Notes: generated by a model from the letters alone, not told the origin. Counted from the stretch's first letter, positions 8,690 through 17,270 are shown. The stretch is DNA of 64,000 bases from Gammaproteobacteria bacterium (GCA_021773395.1 JAJFKB010000002.1:124001-188000), one strand, 5' to 3'. A program made the numbers and translations.

Positions 8690-9289
8690 TTAATACTCCT
8701 CATTGCCCATCCCATTTATAGCTTCAATGACTTGTGCAGTTTGCAAGCAATCATTCGCAGCTCCATGTACTCCATCGTTATCCGCTCTAACATTTTCAAC
8801 ATGAAGCGCTTCTGTCAAAGCATCTAACGACGGGCCTCGTTGGCTGCATGGCAAATTCATTGCCTGCGCCCAGGGGATCGCCGCTTTCTGACTGCAAAAC
8901 ACACCTTGAATTGGCGGCATTGATAAACCGTAGCGGGCAACGTGATCCAGCAGGGTCGGCCAGTCAAAACTGGCGTTGTGGATGACGATAAGCTGATCTT
9001 TCAGGTATTCGGCAATCTGGTGCCACTGGGAATCAAAGGAATCAAATTCTGCAGCCTGTTCGTTGGTAATGCCATGTATCGACTGCGCTTCTTCTGAAAT
9101 GTGTTTTTGTGGCCGTGTTTTAAATTCGACGGATTCCGTTATCTCTCTTTTTCTCACCACGGTGATGCCAAGTGTCACGATATCCGGCGGGCCGTTTTCG
9201 TCAGGGAGTCCGGTAGTTTCTGTATCGAGGACGATGTAATCGTCCGGGAGTTGAGTAAAGATCCACAGCAGCTCATTCCACTTAGACAT
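8690..9289 (-). CDS. DEDDh-family 3'-5' exonuclease
   Basis: 199 residues, the size of a stand-alone DnaQ-like exonuclease domain. The family's metal-binding motifs are all present: Exo I at 21-25 (LDTET, Asp22 and Glu24), Exo II at 103-109 (IHNASFD, Asp109) and Exo III at 175-180 (HGAAND, His175 and Asp180). The activity on single-stranded DNA or RNA ends is therefore probably intact. It starts 12 bases after the RES gene, and its stop codon overlaps the ribosome binding site of the small membrane protein, placing it inside the cargo operon. Its GC content is intermediate between the RES/Xre pair and the low-GC genes to the left. Whether it serves the defence module or is a passenger is unknown. 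Confidence 0.85.
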   Translation of the reverse strand: MSKWNELLWIFTQLPDDYIVLDTETTGLPDENGPPDIVTLGITVVRKREITESVEFKTRPQKHISEEAQSIHGITNEQAAEFDSFDSQWHQIAEYLKDQLIVIHNASFDWPTLLDHVARYGLSMPPIQGVFCSQKAAIPWAQAMNLPCSQRGPSLDALTEALHVENVRADNDGVHGAANDCLQTAQVIEAINGMGNEEY

Positions 9290-9301
9290 AGTACATTGCC
9301 C

Positions 9302-9994
9302 TCACTTCCTGCCACTGCCATCAAGGGATTCAACGTCAACGATTATTCCTTGGTCATAGTGGTAGCGCAGATAACGCCAGTGGATCGCATCGGACAGCGC
9401 TCGGGCACGCATTACCCCGTAACACTCCCCTTGCGCTCTCACGCTTTGGTAGTGAACGCCGTAACTTTTGGCATCACGTAACGCGTAACCGAGCTGCTGG
9501 GCTTCGCCGTAATTCTCGGGATCGTAGATGGCGTCTTCGGCCAGGTGACTTACATCGTGAAGGGTTGTCGGGCCCAGCTGTGCGCGAATCACGCGCATTT
9601 CCTGGGTGGTCTTGTCGATTCTGGACTCACGCAGGAAGCGCGCCCGGTGGTAGGACGATTCGGCGATGGCGACCGCTTCATCGGCAGCGCAGTAATAGAT
9701 GCCGAAGTCCCGGTTGAAGCGACCACCTCGGCCATCGACAGGCGGGTGGGTAAAGGCCGCCATGATCCAGGAGGCACCATCGCCATAAACCCTGTCTTCC
9801 GGCGGCACCAGACGAATATCACCGACTTCATCCCTTAACCTGGGATTCGTCAGGGACTCGACAGCGTAGAGCACATCCCAATCCTGTGGGTTGGAGACGC
9901 GCTCGAACAGGTGGATCTGCGGGTAGCGCGACAGGATGACCCGATAGACCGGTTCATTGACCTCGCTACTGGGTAGCGTATCGATAGCGATCAC
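9302..9994 (-). CDS. RES-domain toxin (NAD+-degrading family)
   Basis: 230 residues with the RES-domain features: VYRV at 17-20, GRGGRFNRD at 88-96 (Arg92), GIYYCAADEAVAIAES at 98-113 with Glu112 and Ser113, and a further conserved half towards the C-terminus. Characterised RES toxins (MbcT, PP_2434-type) cleave or phosphorolyse NAD+. The gene starts with GTG overlapping the antitoxin stop (GTGA), the normal order for these type II modules. An expected function is growth arrest when the antitoxin is lost, stabilising the ICE or acting as a phage-triggered abortive system. Confidence 0.9.
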   Translation of the reverse strand: MIAIDTLPSSEVNEPVYRVILSRYPQIHLFERVSNPQDWDVLYAVESLTNPRLRDEVGDIRLVPPEDRVYGDGASWIMAAFTHPPVDGRGGRFNRDFGIYYCAADEAVAIAESSYHRARFLRESRIDKTTQEMRVIRAQLGPTTLHDVSHLAEDAIYDPENYGEAQQLGYALRDAKSYGVHYQSVRAQGECYGVMRARALSDAIHWRYLRYHYDQGIIVDVESLDGSGRK

Positions 9995-10392
9995 CAGCTA
10001 CCCCGCTCCGCATCGAGAAAATCCCTAACCACCGCCAAGTCGACCACCTGACCAGCGAGTATCCGGTCCAGCGGCGCCGTGCCATTGAACAGCGGGTTGT
10101 CGTTGGGAGTAGCCATCCACTGGTCAGCCAGCACCTGATCAGGCAACAGGATTTGCAAGGACTTGTAGATCCCCAAAATGTAGCTGGTCCGTTCCAACAG
10201 GTCTCGCGTCAGCTTGGCCTTCTCGGGTTGACTCTTCCAGTTATAGAGAGTCTTCTCATTACTGAGCCCCAGTAGCGTCATCTGCTGGGCACCAGTGAGG
10301 CGCCACTGGCTGAAGATATTGAAAATCGCCGGCAGCAGTGAACGGGTGACACTGGAACCACGTTGCAGCAGTTGTTCGGCTTGAGCGATCAT
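9991..10392 (-). CDS. Xre/MbcA/ParS-type antitoxin
   Basis: 133 residues. The N-terminal half is an Xre-like helical DNA-binding region (LTGAQQMTLLGLSNEKTLYNWKSQP, about residues 32-58). The C-terminal half is the toxin-binding domain (DUF2384-type) with WMATPNDNPLFNGTAPLDRI and a terminal RDFLDAERGSW. This is the partner of the RES toxin, which follows with a 4-base overlap. Such antitoxins repress their own promoter; two matching palindromes lie just upstream at 10417-10432 and 10452-10469. Confidence 0.9.
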   Translation of the reverse strand: MIAQAEQLLQRGSSVTRSLLPAIFNIFSQWRLTGAQQMTLLGLSNEKTLYNWKSQPEKAKLTRDLLERTSYILGIYKSLQILLPDQVLADQWMATPNDNPLFNGTAPLDRILAGQVVDLAVVRDFLDAERGSW

Positions 10393-10416
10393 TATTACCT
10401 CCTGAACAGCATTCAG

Positions 10417-10432
10417 ACTGTATCTTTACAGT
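10417..10432. promoter_or_regulatory. Palindromic operator copy 1 upstream of the Xre/RES operon
   Basis: ACTGTA-TCTT-TACAGT: perfect 6-base arms with a 4-base spacer, 24 bases before the Xre start. The same arms recur at 10453-10468. A pair of identical palindromes in front of an autorepressing antitoxin gene is the expected operator layout. Binding is inferred. Confidence 0.6.
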
Positions 10433-10451
10433 GCTTAAGTGCAGCCTAGCA

Positions 10452-10469
10452 GACTGTAACGGTACAGTC
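10452..10469. promoter_or_regulatory. Palindromic operator copy 2 upstream of the Xre/RES operon
   Basis: GACTGTA-ACGG-TACAGTC: perfect 7-base arms with the same 4-base spacer as copy 1. The two centres are 36 bases apart. The promoter probably lies between or over the two copies. No convincing -35/-10 pair could be fixed by eye. Confidence 0.6.
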
Positions 10470-10490
10470 AACTGTTTCAATGACTTTGTA

Positions 10491-11228
10491 TCAAAGGTAC
10501 TTTTTAAAGGTACTGCCTGTGATAGTGACGGCAAAGGCAAACGCAAGCGCGAATGGCAGGATGATCCAGGACGGGTGCAAACTGAACGGTAGCGCCAGGT
10601 ACAACACCCAGGCGATGATGATCAGCGGTATGGCGGCTCTCTTGGCGTAGTGGTACACGAAAGAGCTTTCCCTGCCGCCGCCCCAGCGCCGCAGGTCGCG
10701 CCGCACCAGTCCATCCACCAGCGCCACCAGCGTGAACAGTCCAAATACCGGCGTGGCCAGCGTCAGGATGGCGAGTCGTACCGCAAAGACTTGGGTGATT
10801 TGCATACCGGCCAGCACATAGTCAGCGACGGGCCGGTAAAATCGGTGCAGCACCGGTCTCAGACCGGTCTCCTCCGCAGACGGTACCGGTGTAATCCAAT
10901 GAATCAGATCCACGAGCCCCGTCCACTCGAAGGCAAACTGGTAGATGCGATCGGAGAGGTTACTGGCGAACACCATCGGCTGGGCGGTTAGCCAGCTGCG
11001 ATGAAAGTCGGTGCCGAGGAACTGCAGCTCATTCACCAGCATCTGCCGACTGTGGCCAAGTCCTTGCTCTTCCCACCAAAACACCATGCCGATCCACTCC
11101 ACCAGAATGGAGAACATCAGAGAGAGAAACAGCCATTTGAGGCACTGGGCGATGCCCGTCAGCAGCCGGGATACGGTACCCGGCTGTGCAACCGGTCGTC
11201 GGGAATCACGCGACTCCACCGTGCTCAA
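10491..11228 (-). CDS. ICE membrane protein, TIGR03747 (PFL_4697) family
   Basis: About 245 residues. No ATG fits the start: a TTG at 11228 overlaps the TraD stop (TTGA) and has a GTGGG six bases upstream, and a GTG at 11219 is an alternative. The protein has an N-terminal membrane helix (LKWLFLSLMFSILVEWIGMVF), the conserved EWTGLVDLIHW region, and a C-terminal membrane pair (IPLIIIAWVLYLALPFSL and IILPFALAFAFAVTI). It is a multi-pass inner-membrane protein of the conjugation machinery, always next to TraD in this element class. The basic segment VRRDLRRWGGGRESSFVYHYAKR is a family hallmark. Confidence 0.83.
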   Translation of the reverse strand: MSTVESRDSRRPVAQPGTVSRLLTGIAQCLKWLFLSLMFSILVEWIGMVFWWEEQGLGHSRQMLVNELQFLGTDFHRSWLTAQPMVFASNLSDRIYQFAFEWTGLVDLIHWITPVPSAEETGLRPVLHRFYRPVADYVLAGMQITQVFAVRLAILTLATPVFGLFTLVALVDGLVRRDLRRWGGGRESSFVYHYAKRAAIPLIIIAWVLYLALPFSLHPSWIILPFALAFAFAVTITGSTFKKYL

Positions 11229-13354
11229 GTCTGCCCACTGGCATCTGAGGGTTGGATCGCGGCCTCGGCTACGGCGTGCCACCAGTAACCGGTGACCCGG
11301 TACCAGTGATCGTTGGTAATATAGCTGCGGCGCATGGCCTCGGTGATCGCCTCGAAGTCATCGGGCATGGCCGTATCCTCACGGTCATCCGGCAGCGGGA
11401 TGCGGATTTTCCAGAGCTGGCCGCCTTCCAGCAGGGCGAAGGCCTGCCCCTTGGGTAGTGTGACCATATCGGCGGCGGTCAACATCGGCACTTCCGAGAC
11501 GCTGATCCGGTCTTCGTTGCGGGATTTGAAGTCGACTCCTGAACCGGGATCCGATGAATCATCGACGCCGGAGACACTCATCAGGGTGAAGACTTCAACC
11601 CGCGGTAACTGCTCGGTCAGCATGGCGGCGGTATCCAGCTCTTTCACCCGCAGCATCAGCAGGGTATTGAAGTTACCGGCCACCTGCCCCGCTTTGGCTC
11701 TGCTGCCGATTCGCGCCTCCACGTCCGACCAGGTCTGGGTATAGGCCGTGACCTGAAAGCCTGCCCCTCCGGCCTTGTTCAGCAGTGGCACGAATTCATC
11801 ACCGATCAGCTCGTTGAACTCATCCGCATGCAGTGAGATGGTGGGGGTCGAGTGTGGCGAGGTTTTCAGGGTTGGCGCATCAGTACCCTTAGCCGCAACA
11901 CCGTGCTTGTAGATATGCCCCGCAACGGACACCAGATCCGCAAACATGGAATTGCCCACCGCACTGGCCACGGTGGTATCGGTAAGTGCATCCAATCCCA
12001 CATACACAATGCCCTTGCGGCGCACCACATCCATCCATTCAAAGATCGGCCTGGCGTCGTGCTCATCCTGGTAATCCGGTGAGATCAACCCGGCGATGGT
12101 GCCGGTGGTCAGCTTTTCCATCAGCGGGCCGACGGAGCTAACGATCTTGTCGAAATAGGTCTTGTCGTATTTGAACGCGGAAATCAGCCCGTCCAGCACG
12201 GGATCGTAAATGGCCTTCTCCTGCAGCAAGCGCATACAAGCGATGGCTTCCATCGACCGCCCACGCAGGGCATTGGGTAGATTGCGCTCTTTAATATCCG
12301 CCGCGCGCGCTTCAACCAGAGACGCCCAGGCTTCGATGCTGGCCACACCGGCACAGTGCCCGGCGTATTCCACAAACAGCGGTTCGATGTCGTTGATGTA
12401 GCGGCGGATTTGCTGGTAGTCCGGCCGGCGTTTCAGGGCCACCAAGGCGCGTGCAATGATGTTCACGAAGCGCCAAGCGAACTCCTTGAAGGCAGCAGAG
12501 TTGCCCTCGTTGGGCAGCTGATTGGCGATGCGGGTCGCGACCTCGGTGATACGAGAAAAATTGCCGATGGCGTTGTAACGCGCCGACAGTTCCGGAAAGC
12601 CGAGATGAAACAGATAAAAATCGTCCAGCCGACCGGCGCGCTTCGCCTCGGCGTAAATACGACGCAACAGATCGGCATCCCCTTTGGGGTCGAAGACAAT
12701 GACGACATCACCCCGGCGGATGTCCTGGGTAATCAGCAGTTCCGCCAGGCGTGTCTTACCGACGCGCGTGGTGCCCAACACCAGCGTGTGCCCGACCCGT
12801 TCACCCAGATCCATCCACACCGGCTGCTCTTGCGGTTCAACCGCGTGTAGGGCGGGCTTGCCGCCGACGGCCGGTAATGGGGCCAGTAGGTTCCAACGGC
12901 TGCGACTGCGCAGGGCTTTGGCCAGCAACGACAGAACTGGTACCGATTCCCAAGCCACTTCCTTTTGTCGTGCCCACTGGTAGAGCGTGCCCGGTTGAAC
13001 GTAACGTTGAACCTCGGGCTTCAGGGTATCGCGCAGACGCTGGGTGTGTTGCTGGCTCCAGCGGAAACCTTTACCCAAAAACAGCTTATGACGACTGACG
13101 GGGATCTGGTCGGCCCGCACTTGGTAATTCGGCAGCCGCTTCATGTGATGCTGGTAGCGCAATACGCGCCACGCTTGACGGCCCCGCCACAAGCCAAAAC
13201 CGAAAAAGGTCAGGCTCGTCGCTGTGGCAATATCGGGTGGCATCATCAAGGCCCAGGGTGCGAGCCAGGCCAACGTACCCGCCGCAAATGCCGTACCGGT
13301 GGACCACAGTTCCACGGGGGGCCGCAACAGCGCTTCCATTGGATGTGTACTCAT
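11225..13354 (-). CDS. traD: Conjugative coupling protein TraD (TIGR03743, SXT type)
   Basis: 709 residues. Two N-terminal membrane segments (about 20-55) precede the ATPase core, with Walker A GTTRVGKT at 194-201 and Walker B VVIVFDPKG at 217-225. Later come the LHADEFNELIGDEFVPLLNKAGGAG region and a conserved TQTWSDVEARIG. TraD couples the relaxosome to the secretion channel and pumps the nucleoprotein strand using ATP. The length fits the SXT/PFGI group. Its ATG overlaps the stop of the TIGR03765 gene by 4 bases, and its own stop overlaps the TIGR03747 start. Confidence 0.93.
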   Translation of the reverse strand: MSTHPMEALLRPPVELWSTGTAFAAGTLAWLAPWALMMPPDIATATSLTFFGFGLWRGRQAWRVLRYQHHMKRLPNYQVRADQIPVSRHKLFLGKGFRWSQQHTQRLRDTLKPEVQRYVQPGTLYQWARQKEVAWESVPVLSLLAKALRSRSRWNLLAPLPAVGGKPALHAVEPQEQPVWMDLGERVGHTLVLGTTRVGKTRLAELLITQDIRRGDVVIVFDPKGDADLLRRIYAEAKRAGRLDDFYLFHLGFPELSARYNAIGNFSRITEVATRIANQLPNEGNSAAFKEFAWRFVNIIARALVALKRRPDYQQIRRYINDIEPLFVEYAGHCAGVASIEAWASLVEARAADIKERNLPNALRGRSMEAIACMRLLQEKAIYDPVLDGLISAFKYDKTYFDKIVSSVGPLMEKLTTGTIAGLISPDYQDEHDARPIFEWMDVVRRKGIVYVGLDALTDTTVASAVGNSMFADLVSVAGHIYKHGVAAKGTDAPTLKTSPHSTPTISLHADEFNELIGDEFVPLLNKAGGAGFQVTAYTQTWSDVEARIGSRAKAGQVAGNFNTLLMLRVKELDTAAMLTEQLPRVEVFTLMSVSGVDDSSDPGSGVDFKSRNEDRISVSEVPMLTAADMVTLPKGQAFALLEGGQLWKIRIPLPDDREDTAMPDDFEAITEAMRRSYITNDHWYRVTGYWWHAVAEAAIQPSDASGQT

Positions 13355-13932
13355 TGCCGGATGCCCTCACGGGTAATCAACACCGGGTAATGATAAATAC
13401 CCAGTGCGGCGGCCAGATCACTCCCGGACCCCAGAGTGATGGATAAGCCCTGCGCCACTTCAGCAACCCGTCGAACATCCGCCTCGGTATCGGCTTGTAC
13501 CAACATGCCCACCGCACCCAGGGCTTTGAGAGTGTCGTGATGAGTCGCCAGCCATTGCAATGACAACGCATCCGAGCCGATGAGAAAGAAGGGGCGTGGA
13601 TTCCCTTGCGCCAAACGCGCCAGGGCTTCGGGATTCAGTTGGCTATCGGCGGTATCGCCGACCTGTAATCCGGGTGAACGTAGAGGCAATAAATTGCTGA
13701 GAGTCGCCGGACCGAGCAAGGTGTTGGACGATCGATGGGGATCGCTTGCCTCGACAGGTTCGGCCGATAACGTTTCGTCCGCCAAAAGCGGACCGAGCAA
13801 CGGTGCGAGCGGTTGGGTTTGGCCACTGTCATAAATCACTGTCAATTCAGCCCATGCGGCAGAACCCCCACTTATTGCGAGTAGCAATCCAAGCACAAGG
13901 GCTGACAACGATTGTTGTTTACGGATTCTCAA
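13351..13932 (-). CDS. ICE exported protein, TIGR03765 (PFL_4695) family
   Basis: 193 residues with a signal peptide (LSALVLGLLLAISGGSAAWA, cleavage near residue 28). The mature part contains LTVIYDSGQTQPLAPLL and ends with YHYPVLITREGIRQ, both typical of TIGR03765. It is predicted to be periplasmic. It lies between the transglycosylase and TraD, overlapping the former by 14 bases and the latter by 4. Molecular role unknown. Confidence 0.85.
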   Translation of the reverse strand: MRIRKQQSLSALVLGLLLAISGGSAAWAELTVIYDSGQTQPLAPLLGPLLADETLSAEPVEASDPHRSSNTLLGPATLSNLLPLRSPGLQVGDTADSQLNPEALARLAQGNPRPFFLIGSDALSLQWLATHHDTLKALGAVGMLVQADTEADVRRVAEVAQGLSITLGSGSDLAAALGIYHYPVLITREGIRQ

Positions 13933-14482
13933 TACTTACCTCCCTGGATGTATCGGTCAACTGCATCCAGTGCGCCTTAACCCGTTGGCCATAGCGATCA
14001 GCTCGGACAGGGTCATTGGGTGCGTGATAGCAGCCAGCGCTTTGAACCCATCGGATGTGTTCGACAAAGCAATCGCGCAGGATCGCTGCGGCCACACGCA
14101 GGTTGTGATAGGGATCCAGCGCCTGCCAGGAGGAGCCCAGGACCGAGCGGTGGTAACGCCAACTGATTTGCATCAGCCCGATATCCACCGACGAGACTTT
14201 CGTTCCCGTCAACACCGCCTGTAGGGCCTGCCATGCCCTCTGGCGCGAGGGGAAATAGTGCCCTTCCCCATCAACATTGAGCGCCCACGGCCAGGGGCGG
14301 AACTGTCCATCGCTGAGTGCGTTTTGACCGCTTTCGGTCAAGGCCACCGCATAGAGCAGGCCCGGAGGGAGACCGTATTCGTTCGCGACTTGCTGATAGC
14401 CCACGGGCACGGGTTGCGACTGCGCGGCCGTCGACCACCACAGCAAACCGATGACGCAAAGTGTGATCGGCCAATTCGCCAT
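13919..14482 (-). CDS. ICE lytic transglycosylase (SLT domain)
   Basis: 187 residues with an N-terminal signal segment (ITLCVIGLLWWSTAAQS). The SLT fold is visible: catalytic-Glu region LLYAVALTESGQN at about 42-54, the VDIGLMQISWRYH segment at about 100-112, and LDPYHNLRVAAAIL. The protein probably opens peptidoglycan locally for assembly of the transfer channel or pilus. It corresponds to the transglycosylase found at this place in PFGI-1-class elements. Confidence 0.88.
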   Translation of the reverse strand: MANWPITLCVIGLLWWSTAAQSQPVPVGYQQVANEYGLPPGLLYAVALTESGQNALSDGQFRPWPWALNVDGEGHYFPSRQRAWQALQAVLTGTKVSSVDIGLMQISWRYHRSVLGSSWQALDPYHNLRVAAAILRDCFVEHIRWVQSAGCYHAPNDPVRADRYGQRVKAHWMQLTDTSREVSIENP

Positions 14483-14494
14483 GACCGGCGCCCG

Positions 14495-15313
14495 CTAGAA
14501 TCGTGATACCGGTAAGGGCATCAAGCGATCATCCCGCCGCAGTATCAGTACCGGCAAATCGTGTCCTTGCAGACCCGTATGTGCGGAGACCTTACCTAGC
14601 GCACCGGCGTCGATGTTCAGGGTAATCTGGTGCTCGCTCACCCACTGGGGATCGATCTGTTTTGCCGTCGCCCAGTCGCGTATGCGAGATTCCTCACCGG
14701 CGGACACATCAATCAGGTACAGATCGATGCCGGAGAAGTGTTTAATCTGGCTGACCAATCGCTCCAGCACCGCATCGCAGATCGGACATTGGGTAGCGGT
14801 AAAGAACAAGATCCGATCCTCGGGCTGCCACGTCAGTTTTTCCGTTTGAACTTGAGTCGCTATTGAGGAAGCCAGAACACGGGTATCAATCAGCACGCCG
14901 TTGGGGAATAAGCGTCGCTGCGCGTCGTCGTAGGCCCGCTGAAACGCCAGGATGCGCTCGGCATCGTCACGCATCATCACGGCCCACTGCTCCGCATAGC
15001 GTCGACGTTCATCGGCACTGCGGGCGTGGATGCCCAGCACTTCGAGAGGTGACAAGGTCGCAGGACTCACGCTGCCCCGGATACCCTGCAGCAAAGATTG
15101 GTAACGCTGCCATTGCGATTCATCTAACCCCCACTGGTCAGCACGAAACGCCTGCGAGTCGATACGCTCTGTCGCAGATTGCTCGATCGCCAGTGTGTTC
15201 GAAGATGATGATTCGGCTGCTTGCCGGGTATCCGCATTCACGGGCAACATGATGCAAAGACAGTACCCGATGAATGCGATGGCGGATTTTCTCATGCGAT
15301 GATCAATGTCCAT
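14495..15313 (-). CDS. ICE exported protein, TIGR03759 (PFL_4693) family
   Basis: About 272 residues. The start is ambiguous: ATG at 15313, or ATG at 15295 with a more compact signal peptide (RKSAIAFIGYCLCIMLPVNA). The central part has WGLDESQWQRYQSLLQGIRG and LSPLEVLGIHARSADERRRYAEQW, hallmarks of TIGR03759. The C-terminal half resembles a thioredoxin-like fold with a CPICDAVLERL motif (a CxxC at about 185), fitting a disulfide-related role in the periplasm. That last point is inference. It overlaps the preceding small gene by about 11 bases. Confidence 0.82.
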   Translation of the reverse strand: MDIDHRMRKSAIAFIGYCLCIMLPVNADTRQAAESSSSNTLAIEQSATERIDSQAFRADQWGLDESQWQRYQSLLQGIRGSVSPATLSPLEVLGIHARSADERRRYAEQWAVMMRDDAERILAFQRAYDDAQRRLFPNGVLIDTRVLASSIATQVQTEKLTWQPEDRILFFTATQCPICDAVLERLVSQIKHFSGIDLYLIDVSAGEESRIRDWATAKQIDPQWVSEHQITLNIDAGALGKVSAHTGLQGHDLPVLILRRDDRLMPLPVSRF

Positions 15314-15530
15314 CTTTACTGACCTGTTGTTCAACGGGCACGGTCAGATCACGTTGAATGATCAGCTGAAGATCCGGATCACAAATGCGCACGAAGTGTT
15401 CTTGAGCGTCACCCTGCTCGCTGGTCAAAACCGCCTCGCTATCAGCGCGAGGTTCCGGATCAACATGCCTGGACTCAGCACCCATAACCCACGCGGTAAC
15501 AAAGACGATAGCAATGACAAAAGCTTCCAT
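15303..15530 (-). CDS. Small membrane protein between PilL and TIGR03759
   Basis: 75 residues from the ATG at 15530, which overlaps the PilL stop by one base (TAATG). It has an N-terminal membrane helix (FVIAIVFVTAWVMG) and an acidic soluble remainder with ICDPDLQLIIQRDLTVPVEQQ. The position is typical of a small accessory pilus or transfer protein in these ICEs. I do not recognise a named family. Confidence 0.7.
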   Translation of the reverse strand: MEAFVIAIVFVTAWVMGAESRHVDPEPRADSEAVLTSEQGDAQEHFVRICDPDLQLIIQRDLTVPVEQQVSKDGH

Positions 15531-16024
15531 TACTGCACACCTCCCGTCGCAATGGGGTTTAAAACCTTCGCGCAACGCTCGAATGCAATGAGGCGGTGAA
15601 CGGGATCCTGGATGAGATGAAAAGCAGGACCGATCATAAGTCCTATCACGGTTTGCAGCGGCATGGGTTCAAAGCGACGATGTACGGCTGGCAACGGCAG
15701 CTCCAGCATGGTTTTCGCCTCTTCCGACAGCACAGCATCCGCCGCCACGCGATAGCCCGTATCCCTTAATAGCCAGTGCAGAGCATCACCCACGCTTTCG
15801 GTGTCGTTTGGAATGGTGATTGATCTCGTCACGGACAACAGATCCCGCTGCCCGACGCTTGGCTGAGCGGCCATCGTTGAATAGCGGCTAATCTGAGTCT
15901 GGGTGTTCAGTGCCGTAACCGACAGCTCAGCTGCCGATACCGGTTCGCTTATCACGGTAACACCGGGGTAACACAATACCATCGCAAGCAGGTGAGTGAT
16001 GGGGGAATAAGTCGGCAATAGCAT
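15530..16024 (-). CDS. pilL: PilL N-terminal domain protein (ICE type IV pilus-like)
   Basis: 164 residues. A hydrophobic N-terminus (ITHLLAMVLCYPGVTVISEP) suggests export. The rest matches the PFGI-1-class PilL N-terminal domain: RDLLSVTRSITIPNDTESVGDALHWLLRDTGYRVA, then VHRRFEPMPLQTVIGLMIGPAFHLIQDPVHRLIAFE, with a TonB-secretin-like 'plug' pattern. PilL is an outer-membrane lipoprotein of thin mating pili. It starts the leftward transfer run, about 100 bases past the recombinase stop. Confidence 0.8.
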   Translation of the reverse strand: MLLPTYSPITHLLAMVLCYPGVTVISEPVSAAELSVTALNTQTQISRYSTMAAQPSVGQRDLLSVTRSITIPNDTESVGDALHWLLRDTGYRVAADAVLSEEAKTMLELPLPAVHRRFEPMPLQTVIGLMIGPAFHLIQDPVHRLIAFERCAKVLNPIATGGVQ

Positions 16025-16121
16025 AATCTGACCTCAATCAGGATGAATGCAAGGATCATCGCCAACCGGCGACCGGGAATGAAGGGTTAATCCATCTTCC
16101 GCCTGTCGGGTTTTTTGACGA

Positions 16122-16988
16122 TCATTTTGACAAGTAAATTCCGGTGACGGCCTCTCTATTATGGCCCAGCTCTTTACTGACCATCAGGCGCGCCTCCCGG
16201 TCTTTGACTTTCTGTTCCGGGGTAAGGATTTTATGCGACGGCCCGCCGGCAGCCGGTGCCTGCCAGCCGGTCAGTTCTTCATAGCGCTGCTGGGCATAAT
16301 GATGCCTGAGGCCGTGCAGTTTCGAAAAACCGGCAGCGGCCGTATAGCGCTCATAGATACGTAACTGCTGTCGGTAGTTGCAATGCCGCGGTATCAGCGA
16401 ACCTTTACCGGCCAAACGATGGGCACGCTCCAATACCTCGCGCTGGTACTGGTGGCGAATCGGAATGGTGCGCGCCTTACCCCCTTTGGTCCAGCTGGGC
16501 TTGAGTTGCAGGTGGTCACCCTGATCGGCATAGTCAGGACGAAACTTGATCGCCTCCTCCCGGCGCAGACCAAAGGCCTGCTGTAACTCCAGGCTCATGC
16601 GCACGTGTAGATCTTTTACTTGTGCGAGCCCTTCGGCGGTGAGTCGCTGCGCTTTTGAGTCATTCGTAACGAACTGTCGGTCCGGTATGCCGTAATGGGC
16701 ATTATGCCGGGCGACCACATTGGCGCGGTTGGCCTTGGCGGCCCACCAACGCAGACAGTTCATCCGGTTTTTGATTGTGCCAGATGACAGGTTACCTGCC
16801 AGCCAGCGTTCGACCAATGCATCAACATGTTTGGGTTTGAGCGAGCGCACCGTCATACCCCGATAGCCCATCTCATGTAGTTGATTGGCAATCAGATTCA
16901 ATAATCGCTGCCGGTCGGCCTGGGTATTATAACTACCGTCCGGATTGTTGTAACACAGCTGTTTTAATTGGTAGTTCAAATCTCTCAT
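16122..16988 (-). CDS. Internal tyrosine recombinase (Integrase_1 / SAM_2 type) of ICE
   Basis: 288 residues, with GGGAAG five bases before the ATG. An N-terminal SAM-like domain (to about 115) is followed by the catalytic domain with the tyrosine-recombinase residues: Arg in QAFGLRREEAI, His-x-x-Arg in LHGLRHHYAQQ, His in SKELGHNRE, and the nucleophile Tyr in VTGIYLSK near the C-terminus. This family is typical of the middle of PFGI-1/SXT-like elements and is distinct from the attachment-site integrase at the element's end. It may act in resolution of repeats or cargo exchange. Its function is not established. Confidence 0.88.
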   Translation of the reverse strand: MRDLNYQLKQLCYNNPDGSYNTQADRQRLLNLIANQLHEMGYRGMTVRSLKPKHVDALVERWLAGNLSSGTIKNRMNCLRWWAAKANRANVVARHNAHYGIPDRQFVTNDSKAQRLTAEGLAQVKDLHVRMSLELQQAFGLRREEAIKFRPDYADQGDHLQLKPSWTKGGKARTIPIRHQYQREVLERAHRLAGKGSLIPRHCNYRQQLRIYERYTAAAGFSKLHGLRHHYAQQRYEELTGWQAPAAGGPSHKILTPEQKVKDREARLMVSKELGHNREAVTGIYLSK

Positions 16989-17270
16989 CGTGTCTTCCCT
17001 TTCAGGTTAGTGTTTATGACCAACCGCAGGCTCGTAGCCTACTGGCCCGCAAAAGCGGAACGGTCCCGGGACACTACGCCCGTTGCGACCTGAAGATGCC
17101 TGGTCTCAGGCAGCATCGACTTGTTCCGGTGGGAATCGGTGCAATGCAAACCAATTGACTCATGAAAGAGTCCGCTGTGATGGTGAAAGAGTCACCTCCT
17201 GTTTAATGATGCGGAACCATCGGTCCGCGGGGTTAATAAAACCGCGCAAAACGCGGCGATGAGAAAAATA

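Noticed and set aside
16122-16988. Tyrosine recombinase as the ICE attachment-site integrase
   Set aside because: It lies 14 kb inside the element and belongs to the internal Integrase_1 type. The attachment-site integrase is expected at the far end, outside the window.
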